From: Advenella mandrilli
GTDB lineage: Bacteria > Pseudomonadota > Gammaproteobacteria > Burkholderiales > Burkholderiaceae_B
Assembly: GCF_016595155.1 (NCBI RefSeq)
Contig: NZ_JAENGP010000014.1
Coordinates: 1-64,000 of the forward strand
Direction: 5' to 3'
DNA length: 64,000 bases
The notes under the pieces were generated by a model. That model worked only from the letters and a program-made list of their open reading frames with translations. It was not told the origin of the DNA and did no database searches. Position 1 is the stretch's first letter. Each line of letters begins with the position of its first letter. Made by a program: the position numbers and the translations under genes. This document shows, piece by piece, positions 39,239 through 48,532 of this stretch.

Positions 39239-39327
39239 GTGCAATTAAGCGTTAAGCATAAACCTGCCCTTCAGGGGGGCTTTAATGTGGGTTTTTGTTG
39301 CTGCTTACTGCCGTCAATCAAGCGCCA

Positions 39328-41037
39328 TTAATTTAACTGCAGAAACGCCTCGTGCACACTTAAAAATATTTTGTTTTTCATGCGCTTGCCCAAAGGTGTA
39401 TTTTTCAGGCGATCCATAATGGGGCCTTTGATTTCGGCAAAATACAGCTGGATGTCGCGGGCAGCCAGGCTTTTTTCAAGCTGGTCCAGCATTTCCAGTG
39501 CAGTGGCATCAATTTGGTTAACCGCCGAGCAAACCAGCAGCATATTTTTTGCATCAGGGTTGGTATTAATAAGCGCCATGATTTTTTGCTCTACCGCTGC
39601 GGCATTGGCAAAAAAAAGGCTTTCATCAATCCGTAACGCGACCAGGCCGGGTACGGTTTGCACGTCATGGCGTTCTATGTTGCGGTAATGTTCGGTATTA
39701 GGCACACGGCCCAGGACGGCCATATGCGGGCGGCTGCTGCGCCAAACCAGTACGGCAAGGGAAAGGGCAATGCCAAACAGGATACCAGCTTCTACGCCCA
39801 GTAAAATCACGCCCAGCATGGTTGTTAATAATGAGAAAGCATCGGCCCGATCATATTGCCAGGCGGCCTTCAGACTGTGCCAGTCGACAAGTGCTGTCAC
39901 GGCTGAAATAATCGTGGCGGCCAGTACGGCCTGGGGCAGGTAATAAAACAGCTCGGTAAAAAAAGCAATAACCACAGCCATGAGCAGGGCACTGATAATA
40001 CCGGCAAGCGGGGTATTGGCGCCGGCTGAAAAATTGACCACCGAACGTGCGAACCCGCCAGTTACCGGATAACCGCCCGAAATGGCGCTGGCAATATTGG
40101 CAGCGCCCAGGCCAATTAATTCGCGGTTGGGCTTGATGCGTTCCTTGCGTTTTAAGGCCAGCGATTGCGCCACCGAAACACTTTCAACAAAGCCGACTAG
40201 CGAAATAAGCAACGCTGGTAACCATAATGCGCCAATTGCATTCAGACCGGGCAGATTCAGGCTGAGTATAGGCAGGCCTTGCGGAACATGACCGGCAATA
40301 CTGACACCATACTGCGTATCCAGTTTGAACACATAAACAATGACAGTAAAGCAGATTACGCTAAGCATGGGTGCCAGTTTGGAAAGCATGCCGGCCAGCC
40401 GGGATGAGACACCGGCCTTTTCAAGAGCAGCGCTTAAGTAACGCCGTGACCACCATAAAAAAAGCAGGCTGCTGCTGCCAATGAGCAGGGTAAGCAGATT
40501 GGTTTGGGGTAAATGACGGGCCAGATCAAGCAGGGTGGCGATGATATTATTGCCCGAAGCCTGAACACCCAGCATGTGTTTAAGTTGCCCGATACTGATG
40601 AGAATGGCCGAACCGCTGATAAAACCGCTAATGACTGGATGGCTTAACAAATGCGCCAGAAACCCCAGCCGCAATACCCCGAACACCAACAGCATGACAC
40701 CGGATATCAGGGCCATTTGAATGGCCAGTTCTATATATTGCGCAGAACCTGGTTGGGCCAGCGGTGCTAGGGCACTGGCGGTCATGAGGGAAATAACCGC
40801 CACAGGGCCGGTTGCCAATGTCATGCTTGAGCCCAACAAGGCGTAAGCAATGATAGGCAAAAGACTGGCATACAGCCCCATTTCAGGTGGCAGGCCTGCC
40901 AGCATGGCATAGGCCAGGCTTTGTGGGATAAGCATGACAGTAACAATCAGGCCTGCTGTCAGATCACCTGAAAACAGGTTTTTCTGATAGGCCAATATCC
41001 AGTCAGGCAGTAAGTTGGGCAATTTGCGTTGGGTCAC
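39328..41037 (-). CDS. SulP-family anion permease with STAS domain
   Basis: 569 aa. The N-terminal part has ten or more membrane segments, with the SulP signature GLPPEMGLYASLLPIIAYALLG-like region (LAYAMLAGLPPEMGLYAS) and GGYPVTGGFARSVVNFSAGA. The C-terminal STAS domain (about 440-555) ends the protein. Family members carry sulfate, bicarbonate or dicarboxylates. Being last in an operon with two YeeE/YedE sulfur-transport halves favours a sulfur oxyanion substrate, but that is inference. Confidence 0.9.
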   Translation of the reverse strand: MTQRKLPNLLPDWILAYQKNLFSGDLTAGLIVTVMLIPQSLAYAMLAGLPPEMGLYASLLPIIAYALLGSSMTLATGPVAVISLMTASALAPLAQPGSAQYIELAIQMALISGVMLLVFGVLRLGFLAHLLSHPVISGFISGSAILISIGQLKHMLGVQASGNNIIATLLDLARHLPQTNLLTLLIGSSSLLFLWWSRRYLSAALEKAGVSSRLAGMLSKLAPMLSVICFTVIVYVFKLDTQYGVSIAGHVPQGLPILSLNLPGLNAIGALWLPALLISLVGFVESVSVAQSLALKRKERIKPNRELIGLGAANIASAISGGYPVTGGFARSVVNFSAGANTPLAGIISALLMAVVIAFFTELFYYLPQAVLAATIISAVTALVDWHSLKAAWQYDRADAFSLLTTMLGVILLGVEAGILFGIALSLAVLVWRSSRPHMAVLGRVPNTEHYRNIERHDVQTVPGLVALRIDESLFFANAAAVEQKIMALINTNPDAKNMLLVCSAVNQIDATALEMLDQLEKSLAARDIQLYFAEIKGPIMDRLKNTPLGKRMKNKIFLSVHEAFLQLN

Positions 41038-41066
41038 GGTATTGGGGCTTTGCAGTTTTAATGAGC

Positions 41067-41486
41067 TTAACGGGTTTTACGGTTTTCAAAGGCGGTAAAA
41101 ACAAGCATGCCTGCAATCATGGCAATTACAAACAGCAATGCCTTCCATTCGCCTGCGGCCATTGATACCAAAGCAGGCCCAGGACAAATGCCAGCCATCC
41201 CCCAGCCAATGCCAAACAGTAAACTGCCAATCACCAGACGAGGTGTAATGCTGCGGCTGGCGGGTAAACTCATGGGGTCACCCAGGCAGGCTGTCTGGCG
41301 TTTTTTTGCGGCGGTAAAGGCAAACAGGCCCACCAATATGCCGCCCCCCATGACGAAGGCCAGGGAAGGATCCCAGTTGCCGGCAATGTCCAGGAAGCCA
41401 AGTACTTTTTCAGGGTTGGCCATACCTGAAATGATAAGACCCATGCCAAAGAGGAGTCCGACCAGATATTCGGTGATGCGTTTCAC
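41067..41486 (-). CDS. YeeE/YedE-type half-transporter, second half (DUF6691-like)
   Basis: 139 aa, four predicted membrane segments. The motif GIGWGMAGICPGPALVSMAAGE carries the cysteine typical of this half. Paired with the preceding gene, it forms a two-piece version of the thiosulfate/sulfur transporter family YeeE (TsuA). 37 bases separate the two halves and 29 separate it from the SulP gene. Confidence 0.85.
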   Translation of the reverse strand: MKRITEYLVGLLFGMGLIISGMANPEKVLGFLDIAGNWDPSLAFVMGGGILVGLFAFTAAKKRQTACLGDPMSLPASRSITPRLVIGSLLFGIGWGMAGICPGPALVSMAAGEWKALLFVIAMIAGMLVFTAFENRKTR

Positions 41487-41523
41487 GATGTTGATATCCT
41501 TTAATTAGGTTGAAGACAGGGGG

Positions 41524-41955
41524 TTAAGCAATAAGGTGACGAACCAGATAAACGGTTGCGATACCACTTGCCATGAAAGCCAGGGTGGCAACTAGCGATC
41601 GGCCCGAAAGCCGCGATAGGCCACAAATACCATGGCCACTGCTGCAACCCGAACCCAGACGAGTGCCAAAGCCCACCAGTAAGCCAGCCAGCATAATAAG
41701 TGGCCAGCCGGTATTGATTTCTATGGGTATGGAACCCACTGCCAGCAAATAAATTAACGGTGCTGAAAAAAGTCCCAGTAGAAAAGCGATACGCCAGTTG
41801 GTATCGCCTTTGGCGGGTTTGAGCAGGCCGCCAAGGATGCCACTGATGCCTAGAATGCGGCCACTTGCCAGGATGAAAATGGCGGCAGCAATGCCTAGTA
41901 AAATACCCCCGGCCAGTGATGACCAGGGGGTGAAATTTTGCCAGTTGATAATCAT
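41524..41955 (-). CDS. YeeE/YedE-type half-transporter, first half
   Basis: 143 aa, four predicted membrane segments. The motif [21 protein letters not shown] carries the cysteine of the YeeE/YedE family, where Cys residues pass the sulfur substrate along the pore. First gene of the three-gene leftward operon YedE-a / YedE-b / SulP. Confidence 0.87.
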   Translation of the reverse strand: MIINWQNFTPWSSLAGGILLGIAAAIFILASGRILGISGILGGLLKPAKGDTNWRIAFLLGLFSAPLIYLLAVGSIPIEINTGWPLIMLAGLLVGFGTRLGSGCSSGHGICGLSRLSGRSLVATLAFMASGIATVYLVRHLIA

Positions 41956-41970
41956 GTGAAAATTTCCGTG

Positions 41971-42018
41971 CTATATATTATATAAAAATATATTATATAT
42001 AAAAATATAATAAAAATA
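41971..42018. promoter_or_regulatory. AT-only repeat array upstream of the YeeE/YedE-SulP operon
   Basis: The 12-mer ATATATTATATA occurs at 41973-41984 and again at 41988-41999, 15 bases apart, followed by AAATATAATAAAAATA. This sits just before the first half-transporter start and in front of rraA on the other strand. In other bacteria, YeeE/YedE operons are controlled by the sulfide-sensing ArsR-type repressor BigR, whose site is AT-rich; no such regulator gene is in this window. Confidence 0.45.
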
Positions 42019-42112
42019 CAAATCAGGCGGGTCGAAAATATAAAGATCATGGATTACACTTGATCGTCAATATAAAAAAATTGGAAATTTTCAGCTAAAA
42101 GGAGAACAAGCA

Positions 42113-42595
42113 ATGTCAGTATTACTTACCTGCGATGTGATGGATGCATTTCCTGAAAGTGCCTCGTGTGATCTTCAGTTTCAGCAATGGGGCAAGCGTA
42201 AGGCAATTAGCGGATGGATCCGGACTCTTAAGGTTTATGAGGACAACACCTTGGTCAGGCAGGTGCTGTCAGAAAAGTCGTCGGGAGAAATTCTGGTGGT
42301 GGATGGCGGCGCTTCGTTGCACAGGGCTTTGGTGGGAGACATGATTGCCACCTTGGCCATGGATAACGGCTGGGGCGGTATTATTGTGTATGGTTCTATT
42401 CGTGACAGTGCCCAGATCAATGATATGGATTTTTCTGTCAAGGCGTTGGGTACCAATCCTCGCAAGAGTCACAAGGCGGGGCAGGGCGTATTGGATATCC
42501 CGGTCATGATTGGTGGCGTTACCTTCAGGTCTGGCTGGTATGTATATAGTGATGCCGATGGCATTGTGCTTACTGAGAATCCGGTAATTTTGTAG
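42113..42595 (+). CDS. rraA: RraA-family protein (HMG/CHA aldolase or RNase E inhibitor family)
   Basis: 160 aa. The family signature GDMIATLAMDNGWGGIIVYG followed by SIRDS supplies the conserved Arg and Asp of the metal-dependent aldolase site. Members are either 4-hydroxy-4-methyl-2-oxoglutarate aldolases / oxaloacetate decarboxylases or E. coli RraA, which inhibits RNase E; sequence alone does not separate them. A good AAGGAG Shine-Dalgarno precedes the ATG. Confidence 0.9.
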   Translation: MSVLLTCDVMDAFPESASCDLQFQQWGKRKAISGWIRTLKVYEDNTLVRQVLSEKSSGEILVVDGGASLHRALVGDMIATLAMDNGWGGIIVYGSIRDSAQINDMDFSVKALGTNPRKSHKAGQGVLDIPVMIGGVTFRSGWYVYSDADGIVLTENPVIL

Positions 42596-42691
42596 TATGT
42601 TCTGGATTAATAAGTAATTGTTGTCAAATTTTTATTCGGGTTTTATGCGAAGTTACCCGTTTTTTGTTCACTTGATCAAGGAAGTTGTTAA

Positions 42692-43297
42692 ATGAAATTG
42701 TTTCATAAACCAGGTGCATGTTCTTTGGCGCCGCATATCGTTCTGGAAGAATTGGGTGTTAGTTATGAATCTGAAAAAGTCGACCTCAAAACCAAGGTGA
42801 CTGAATCAGGTGCGGATTTTTTAACCATTAATCCAAAAGGATATGTGCCGGCATTGCAAATGGATAATGGTGAAGTGTTAACGGAGTGTCAGGTTATTCT
42901 TGAATATTTAGGTGACCTCAATCCTTCCCAAGGCCTGATTCCTGCATCCGGTTCTTCCGCTCGCTATCAAGCTCAAGCCTGGCTGAATTTCGTGGCAACT
43001 GAAATTCACAAAGGATTCAGCCCTTTTTTCAATCCCGCCACGCCACAAGAATGGAAGGATATTTGTCTGGCTAATCTTGAACGCCGTCTGGCTTATGTTG
43101 AGTCTGAGTTGGCGGGTAAAGATTATTTAATGGGCGATACCTTTACAGTTGCTGATGCCTATCTGTTTACGGTACTGGGCTGGGCTAAACATATTCAGCT
43201 GGATCTGGCTAAATGGGCCAACCTGACCGCCTATCAGGCACGTGTTGCCCAGCGTCCCGCGATTGTTTCTGTCATGAAAGCGGAAGGTTTGCTGTAG
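42692..43297 (+). CDS. Glutathione S-transferase, beta class
   Basis: 201 aa. Thioredoxin-fold N domain starting MKLFHKPGACSLAPHIVLEE, with Cys10 as in bacterial beta-class GSTs, and the cis-proline segment GYVPALQMDNG; the helical C domain holds YLMGDTFTVADAYLF. Stand-alone gene followed by a strong terminator. Confidence 0.93.
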   Translation: MKLFHKPGACSLAPHIVLEELGVSYESEKVDLKTKVTESGADFLTINPKGYVPALQMDNGEVLTECQVILEYLGDLNPSQGLIPASGSSARYQAQAWLNFVATEIHKGFSPFFNPATPQEWKDICLANLERRLAYVESELAGKDYLMGDTFTVADAYLFTVLGWAKHIQLDLAKWANLTAYQARVAQRPAIVSVMKAEGLL

Positions 43298-43334
43298 CCG
43301 CTTTGTTATCAGGCACGGCCTAAACGGTAAATGG

Positions 43335-43373
43335 AAAATGCCTGCCCGGCAAAATAAGCCGGGCAGGCATTTT
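43335..43373. terminator. Bidirectional terminator between the GST gene and phaB
   Basis: A perfect 16-base stem AAAATGCCTGCCCGGC / GCCGGGCAGGCATTTT with a 7-base loop lies between converging genes and has A/T-rich flanks on both sides. Confidence 0.92.
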
Positions 43374-43396
43374 ATTGTCTTGAAACAAGAGCAAAA

Positions 43397-44155
43397 TCAA
43401 TACATGTGCTGTCCGCCGTTCATGGCAACGTTGGCACCGGTCATGAAACCGCCCAAATCACTGCAGATGAACACGATAAGCGCGGCCAGTTCGGCTGGTT
43501 CGCCCAAACGGCCCAATGGAATCTGGGGCAGGATCTGGCTGTCCATGACTTCTTTGGGAACGGCGGCAACCATTTCGGTATTTAAGTAACCCGGAGAAAC
43601 CGCATTAACGGTTACGCCTTTGCGGGCAAATTCCAGCGCCAGGGTTTTGGTAAAGCCATAAATACCTGACTTGGCCGAAGAATAGTTGGCCTGGCCAAAT
43701 GACCCCTTGCTGCCGTTAACGGAAGAAATATTGACAATACGCCCCCAGCCAGCAGCCAGCATGTTTTCACATAGGGGTTTGGTCATGTTAAACATGGAAT
43801 CCAGGTTGGTTTTCATGACCTGGTCCCATTTGTCCTTGTCCATTTTACGGAAACTGGCATCGCGGGTAATGCCGGCATTATTGATCAGGATATCAATATG
43901 ATAGCCGTCGTCGTGCATTTGTTTGGCACCGGCAATGCAAGAGTCATAGTCGGCAACATCAACCATATAGGCCTTGAAGTTATAGCCTTCATCACTTTGC
44001 TTTTTTAACCAGTCGGAATAGTCTTTGCCAGGACGCATGGTAACAAGAACGGTGTGACCGGCATTATGCAGGGCACGGGCCACTGCCGTGCCCAGGCCGC
44101 CTGTGCCACCGGTAACCAATGCGGTCCGCTTGACTGATTCATTCACTACTGTCAT
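43397..44155 (-). CDS. phaB: Acetoacetyl-CoA reductase PhaB
   Basis: NADPH-dependent short-chain reductase that makes (R)-3-hydroxybutyryl-CoA for polyhydroxybutyrate. 252 aa. Cofactor loop TGGTGGLGTAVA, NNAG in ILINNAGITRD, and the Ser-Tyr-Lys catalytic set in NISSVNGSKGSFGQANYSSAK. Followed by YLNTEMVAAVP. Second gene of a phaC-phaB operon, 20 bases after phaC; no phaA thiolase is adjacent. Confidence 0.95.
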   Translation of the reverse strand: MTVVNESVKRTALVTGGTGGLGTAVARALHNAGHTVLVTMRPGKDYSDWLKKQSDEGYNFKAYMVDVADYDSCIAGAKQMHDDGYHIDILINNAGITRDASFRKMDKDKWDQVMKTNLDSMFNMTKPLCENMLAAGWGRIVNISSVNGSKGSFGQANYSSAKSGIYGFTKTLALEFARKGVTVNAVSPGYLNTEMVAAVPKEVMDSQILPQIPLGRLGEPAELAALIVFICSDLGGFMTGANVAMNGGQHMY

Positions 44156-44175
44156 TTAATAAGCTCCAAGAGAAA

Positions 44176-45939
44176 TTATTTTTCAAATACATAAACGCCG
44201 GGGGCGTCACAAAGCAATGGATAACCTTTTTCGGGATTACCCATGGGAGGAGGGGATACCGGTTTACCGGAGCGCTCTTTGAGCCAGCTGAACCAGCAGT
44301 TCCACCAGGAACCTTCATGGTGTTGTGCGGTTTCATACCATTCGTCAGGACCCAGATAAGGCTCGTCTTTGGCGCGGGCAAGAACCCGGTAATAGCGGTT
44401 TTTATGGCCAGGCTCACTGACAACACCGGCATTATGTCCTTTATTGGTAAGTACAAAGGTCATGTCGGTACAACACAGGGGATGAATTTTGTAAACCGAG
44501 TGCCATGGGGCGATGTGGTCTGTTTCGGTACCCAGGCAGAAAACCGGCAAGTGAATGTCGGTCAGGGAAACCGGTCGGCCATTGACGGGGTATTTGCCTT
44601 CTGCCAGATCATCGTTCAGGAATAGCCTGCGCAGGTATTGCGAGTGCATTTTGGCGGGCATGCGGGTGGTGTCTGTATTCCAGGCCATCAAATCATTCAT
44701 GGTTGATTCTTCACCCAGCAGGAGTTCTTTGATGTAACGCGACCAGATCAGCAAGTCGGAACGCAGCATCAGGAATGCGCCCGCCATTTGTTCACCGGTT
44801 AAATAACCAATATCCGCCATTTCTGCTTCCAGGATGGCCAGCTGGCTGTTATCAATGAACAGGGACAGTTCTCCTGGTTCGCTGAAGTCGGTTTGGGCAG
44901 CCAGCATGGTGATGGAAAGTAGGCGGTCATCCTGGTCCCTACCCATGGCCGCTGCGGCAATAGACAGCAAGGTGCCTCCGAGGCAATAACCGGTGGCATG
45001 GACTTTGTGCTGGCCGGTAATTTGGTTGATCGCATCAAGGGCGGCAAAAAAGCCCATGGACAGGTAATCATCCATACCCATATTGCGTTCTTCTACGCCG
45101 GGGTTTTTCCAGGAAATACAAAAAACCGTATAGCCCTGGTCTAGCAGATGCCTGATCATGGAATTGTGCGGAGAAAGATCAAGAATATAGTATTTCATGA
45201 TCCAGGCCGGCGTGATCAGGATGGGTTCGGGGTGGACCTTTTCTGTTGTGGGTGTGTATTGGATCAACTCCATGAGCTGATTACGTAAAACCACCTTGCC
45301 GGGAGTGGTGGCAAGGTGTTGGCCTACCTTGAAATTTTCAAGTTTGGGATCGGGGGTGCCCGTGTATTGTTGCATGAACAGCTGCCATGCATTCATGCTG
45401 CCGCGCAGCAGGTTGGCCCCTTTTTCTTCTAGTGTTTTTTGCAATACCTCGGGGTTGCTTGGCACGAAATTTTTGGGCGAGAGCGCATTCAGGAACTGTT
45501 GCCCCGCCATGCGAACAAGGTCCAGGTGGTGAGGCGTTGCACCACGAATATCGGTAGTGGCTTCTTTCCACCATTCTTCTGTCATTAGATAAGACAGTTG
45601 CAAGATGTTAAATGGCCAGATTTTCCATCTTTCATCGCTGAAGCGTCTGTCGGTAATGGGAGGTTCAATATTCAGGTTGCTGTGGTAACTGGGCGTGCCG
45701 GGGATGCCAACGGTTTGTGTACGCTGCGCATATTGGGCCAGCGCCAGGCTTTGCGCGACACCCAGATTGAATAATTCAAGCTGTTTGCCCGGTGATATGG
45801 CCAGATGCCGGGACCAGTCGATATAGCTGAGCAGTCCCTGTAACGGTGACATTGACAGCGTACTTTTGGCAATGGACGCCTGAAAACGCTGGTCGAGTTG
45901 ATCCATGGCGGTTTGAGGATTGCAGGTGTTTTTTACCAT
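44176..45939 (-). CDS. phaC: Class I poly(3-hydroxyalkanoate) synthase PhaC
   Basis: Polymerises hydroxyacyl-CoA into storage polyester at granules. 587 aa, typical for class I. Alpha/beta-hydrolase fold with lipase-like box GYCLGG (Cys319), Asp474 in GTETDHIAPW and His502 in NKGHNAGVV completing the catalytic triad. The N-terminal region (about 1-150) is the usual class I extension. First gene of a phaC-phaB operon read leftward; an FNR-type site lies about 170 bases upstream. Confidence 0.96.
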   Translation of the reverse strand: MVKNTCNPQTAMDQLDQRFQASIAKSTLSMSPLQGLLSYIDWSRHLAISPGKQLELFNLGVAQSLALAQYAQRTQTVGIPGTPSYHSNLNIEPPITDRRFSDERWKIWPFNILQLSYLMTEEWWKEATTDIRGATPHHLDLVRMAGQQFLNALSPKNFVPSNPEVLQKTLEEKGANLLRGSMNAWQLFMQQYTGTPDPKLENFKVGQHLATTPGKVVLRNQLMELIQYTPTTEKVHPEPILITPAWIMKYYILDLSPHNSMIRHLLDQGYTVFCISWKNPGVEERNMGMDDYLSMGFFAALDAINQITGQHKVHATGYCLGGTLLSIAAAAMGRDQDDRLLSITMLAAQTDFSEPGELSLFIDNSQLAILEAEMADIGYLTGEQMAGAFLMLRSDLLIWSRYIKELLLGEESTMNDLMAWNTDTTRMPAKMHSQYLRRLFLNDDLAEGKYPVNGRPVSLTDIHLPVFCLGTETDHIAPWHSVYKIHPLCCTDMTFVLTNKGHNAGVVSEPGHKNRYYRVLARAKDEPYLGPDEWYETAQHHEGSWWNCWFSWLKERSGKPVSPPPMGNPEKGYPLLCDAPGVYVFEK

Positions 45940-46107
45940 TCAAGAGTCCTTTGGAGCGGTGATGCTTTCCTGTGCATTTAATAACCCGTTACTAAAGCGG
46001 GGCATGTCTTCATACCAGTATAGGGTATTAAAGCAGGAGATGACTAATTATAGGATATTGCATTTTTATTACGATTAGATGAATGCAAGCCAATTTGTGT
46101 TTCAACA

Positions 46108-46121
46108 TTGATCTACATCAA
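46108..46121. promoter_or_regulatory. Perfect FNR/Anr-type palindrome
   Basis: TTGATCTACATCAA matches TTGAT-N4-ATCAA, the known site of oxygen-responsive FNR/Anr proteins, in both halves. It lies between divergent phaC and the heme receptor gene, five bases upstream of the receptor's -35 box. Confidence 0.6.
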
Positions 46122-46126
46122 TTTTC

Positions 46127-46163
46127 TTGACATTAATAATAATACGAATGATAATGATTCTCG
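46127..46163 (+). promoter_or_regulatory. Heme-operon promoter with overlapping Fur box
   Basis: TTGACA (46127-46132) and GATAAT (46150-46155) have an ideal 17-base spacer. The -10 lies inside GAATGATAATGATTCTC (46146-46162), which matches the GATAATGATAATCATTATC Fur consensus well. This predicts repression by iron-loaded Fur and induction on iron starvation. Confidence 0.75.
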
Positions 46164-46196
46164 TTTTTAAGTTAAAATAAAAAGGTAAGCATAAAA

Positions 46197-48494
46197 ATGA
46201 GGTTTTCAAATAATTCCCGTCACCAGGGGGTTCTACTGCTGGCCGGTCTGATAGCGGCTAACCCGTCTTTGGCACAAACAGCATCACAGCCGGAAAAAGT
46301 GGTCACCCTTTCAGCGGTAAAGGTGGTTGCCGAGACTGAAAATCCCCAGCAAGAAAGCATAGACAGAACGCAGTTGCAGAATGCGGGTATTGAAAGCTGG
46401 ACTGATTTGGGGCAACGCCTGTCACCGGGAGTTAATTTTAACCGACAGAACAATAGTGTGAATATACGGGGCCTGGATGGCAACCGTATCCGGCTTACCG
46501 AGGATGGTGTGCCATTGCCATGGTTAAGCGATGGCAGCCGTGGCGTAAAAGGGGGGCTTGATGCGATTAACTTTGATTCCCTGTCAGCGATTGATATTGT
46601 GAAAGGGCCCGGGGCCAATCAAACCAATTCCATGACAGCCGCGGTGGCCTTAAGCAGTCTGTCGCCCAGCGATTTGTTGCCAGAAGGGCAGGATATTGGC
46701 TTTTTGGGTAAAACCACCTATTCGGGTCTTGATGACAGTGCGGGCATAGATGTGGCGCTGGCTACCCGGCTGGGTGAAAAAACCCGGATGCTGTTCCAGT
46801 ATGCCTATAAAAAGGGGCATGAAATTAAAAACCAGGCCAGCACCGGCGGTTATGGTGACAACAGGACCAAAGAAGACCCCGCTGATTATCACCGGAATTC
46901 GGCTTTATTCCGGATTGAGCATGATTTGGCACCCGGGCATCAGCTTGGCCTGGGCGCAAGCCTGTTCCGACTTGACAGGGATATTGACAAGTTAAGCGAG
47001 CAAAATACATCCACTTATTACATTGGCGATAACCAGTATAAAGAAGAAATCAAGCGTGACCGGATCTGGCTGGATTATGAATACCGGTCTGAACAGGCAG
47101 GAGAGGCACTTGACCGGTTTTCCATGCTGGCTTACTGGCACAGGACCGACCTGCTTAATGAACAGAATGCCTATCGCCAGCAAGATGCCAGGGGTAATAT
47201 CATTCCCCGCGATCCTTACAAATATGGTTTTCCGTCAGGGGAATATAACCGCCATAACAGTGTAGGGCAAAAAGGCTGGGGCCTGAATATGGATGCATCG
47301 GGTTATTGGGGGACAGCACCGTTGCGTTCGCATTGGATGGCAGGTGCAGGATTTACCAGCGACCGTTATCGCCAGCATTCAGGAGGGGTGGATAATTGCC
47401 CTGTGGTTTCACCCATGTTGCCGGCCCCGTTTGGTCCCCGTTCTTGCGAATTTTTGCATACCAACCAGGCTGATGTGCCCCAGGTTAAAAGCAATGACTG
47501 GTTTGCGTATGCCAAAAACACATTTTCATGGGGTAATGGGCAGTACAACTTGACACCTGGCCTGCGTTACGATCATTACGAGCGGAACCCATCAGCGGCT
47601 GGCGATTTTATGAATAATCCCAACGGTGGCCTGGCGCAAATGGATAAACGCAGCGGAGGGCATTTTTCGCCATCCCTGGAATTTACCTGGAATCCTAATG
47701 ACACGCTCGCTTTGTTTGCCCGTTATGCGCATGGTTTCAGGGCACCTACCGCCCCCGAGTTGTACATGCAGTTTGGTTCATCGTCCAATTACCTGCGCAA
47801 GGGTGAAGCATCCCTGAAACCGGAAACCAGTCGCGGATGGGAACTGGGTGTTGCCGTGAATACGGAGACGGCAGGTGGATCACTCACTTTCTTTGATCAG
47901 CATTATAAAAATTTTATTGAATCGGGTGTGCCAGTGGCAGCCGATTCCATTTATGCGCAAATGATGCAAAACGGCTTGTATCCATTTGGCGTGTTTACCC
48001 ATGCCAATCTGGATCGTGTCCGTATTTATGGCTTAGAGGCCAGCGCTTACTGGAATATGAATAACCATTGGTATACCCGGGGTTCTGTGGCATGGACGGT
48101 GGGCAAAGACCGCAGTACGGGTGACTACCTGAATTCGGTCGCACCACTCAAGGGCATCCTGGCACTTGGCTACCAAAGCCAACAGTGGGGCGCTGAAGCC
48201 ATCTGGACAATGGCGGCCAAACGCAACAAGGTCAAGTACCCCGATGCGACCGCGCAGGTGCCTTACCCCGATTTCAAGGCACCCGGTTATGGCACGCTTG
48301 ACCTGGTGGCGCATTGGACCCCTGAGGCGGTGAAGGGGCTGCGTATTCAAGCCGGCCTGATGAACGCATTTGACAAAAAATACTGGAATGCGCTGAATGT
48401 GCCGACGGCGGGCAGCAGCCGGATTTCACGCGGCATTGACTATTACACTGAGCCGGGACGTCATGCCACACTTTCTGTCAGTTACCAATACTAA
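46197..48494 (+). CDS. TonB-dependent heme receptor (BhuR/HmuR type)
   Basis: 765 aa outer-membrane receptor. Signal peptide ends near PSLAQ; the TonB box is VVTLSAVKVVAET. The plug runs to about residue 165 and the 22-strand barrel to the final aromatic residue (SVSYQY). The heme-receptor motif FRAP is present in YAHGFRAPTAPELYMQFG, and LKPETSRGWELG follows, but the usual NPNL before it reads GEAS. The plug segment normally rich in small residues after KGPG reads ANQTNSMTAAVAL. There is no N-terminal signalling domain, so no sigma-factor cascade is implied. First gene of the heme operon. Confidence 0.9.
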   Translation: MRFSNNSRHQGVLLLAGLIAANPSLAQTASQPEKVVTLSAVKVVAETENPQQESIDRTQLQNAGIESWTDLGQRLSPGVNFNRQNNSVNIRGLDGNRIRLTEDGVPLPWLSDGSRGVKGGLDAINFDSLSAIDIVKGPGANQTNSMTAAVALSSLSPSDLLPEGQDIGFLGKTTYSGLDDSAGIDVALATRLGEKTRMLFQYAYKKGHEIKNQASTGGYGDNRTKEDPADYHRNSALFRIEHDLAPGHQLGLGASLFRLDRDIDKLSEQNTSTYYIGDNQYKEEIKRDRIWLDYEYRSEQAGEALDRFSMLAYWHRTDLLNEQNAYRQQDARGNIIPRDPYKYGFPSGEYNRHNSVGQKGWGLNMDASGYWGTAPLRSHWMAGAGFTSDRYRQHSGGVDNCPVVSPMLPAPFGPRSCEFLHTNQADVPQVKSNDWFAYAKNTFSWGNGQYNLTPGLRYDHYERNPSAAGDFMNNPNGGLAQMDKRSGGHFSPSLEFTWNPNDTLALFARYAHGFRAPTAPELYMQFGSSSNYLRKGEASLKPETSRGWELGVAVNTETAGGSLTFFDQHYKNFIESGVPVAADSIYAQMMQNGLYPFGVFTHANLDRVRIYGLEASAYWNMNNHWYTRGSVAWTVGKDRSTGDYLNSVAPLKGILALGYQSQQWGAEAIWTMAAKRNKVKYPDATAQVPYPDFKAPGYGTLDLVAHWTPEAVKGLRIQAGLMNAFDKKYWNALNVPTAGSSRISRGIDYYTEPGRHATLSVSYQY

Positions 48495-48532
48495 TAACCA
48501 CAGCAACGTTAATTATTTTAAGGTGAAAATAT

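Noticed and set aside
42670-42691. CTTGATCAAG palindrome before the GST gene as an FNR site
   Set aside because: The half-sites have no 4-base spacer, so it does not match the FNR pattern; it also overlaps the ribosome-binding region.
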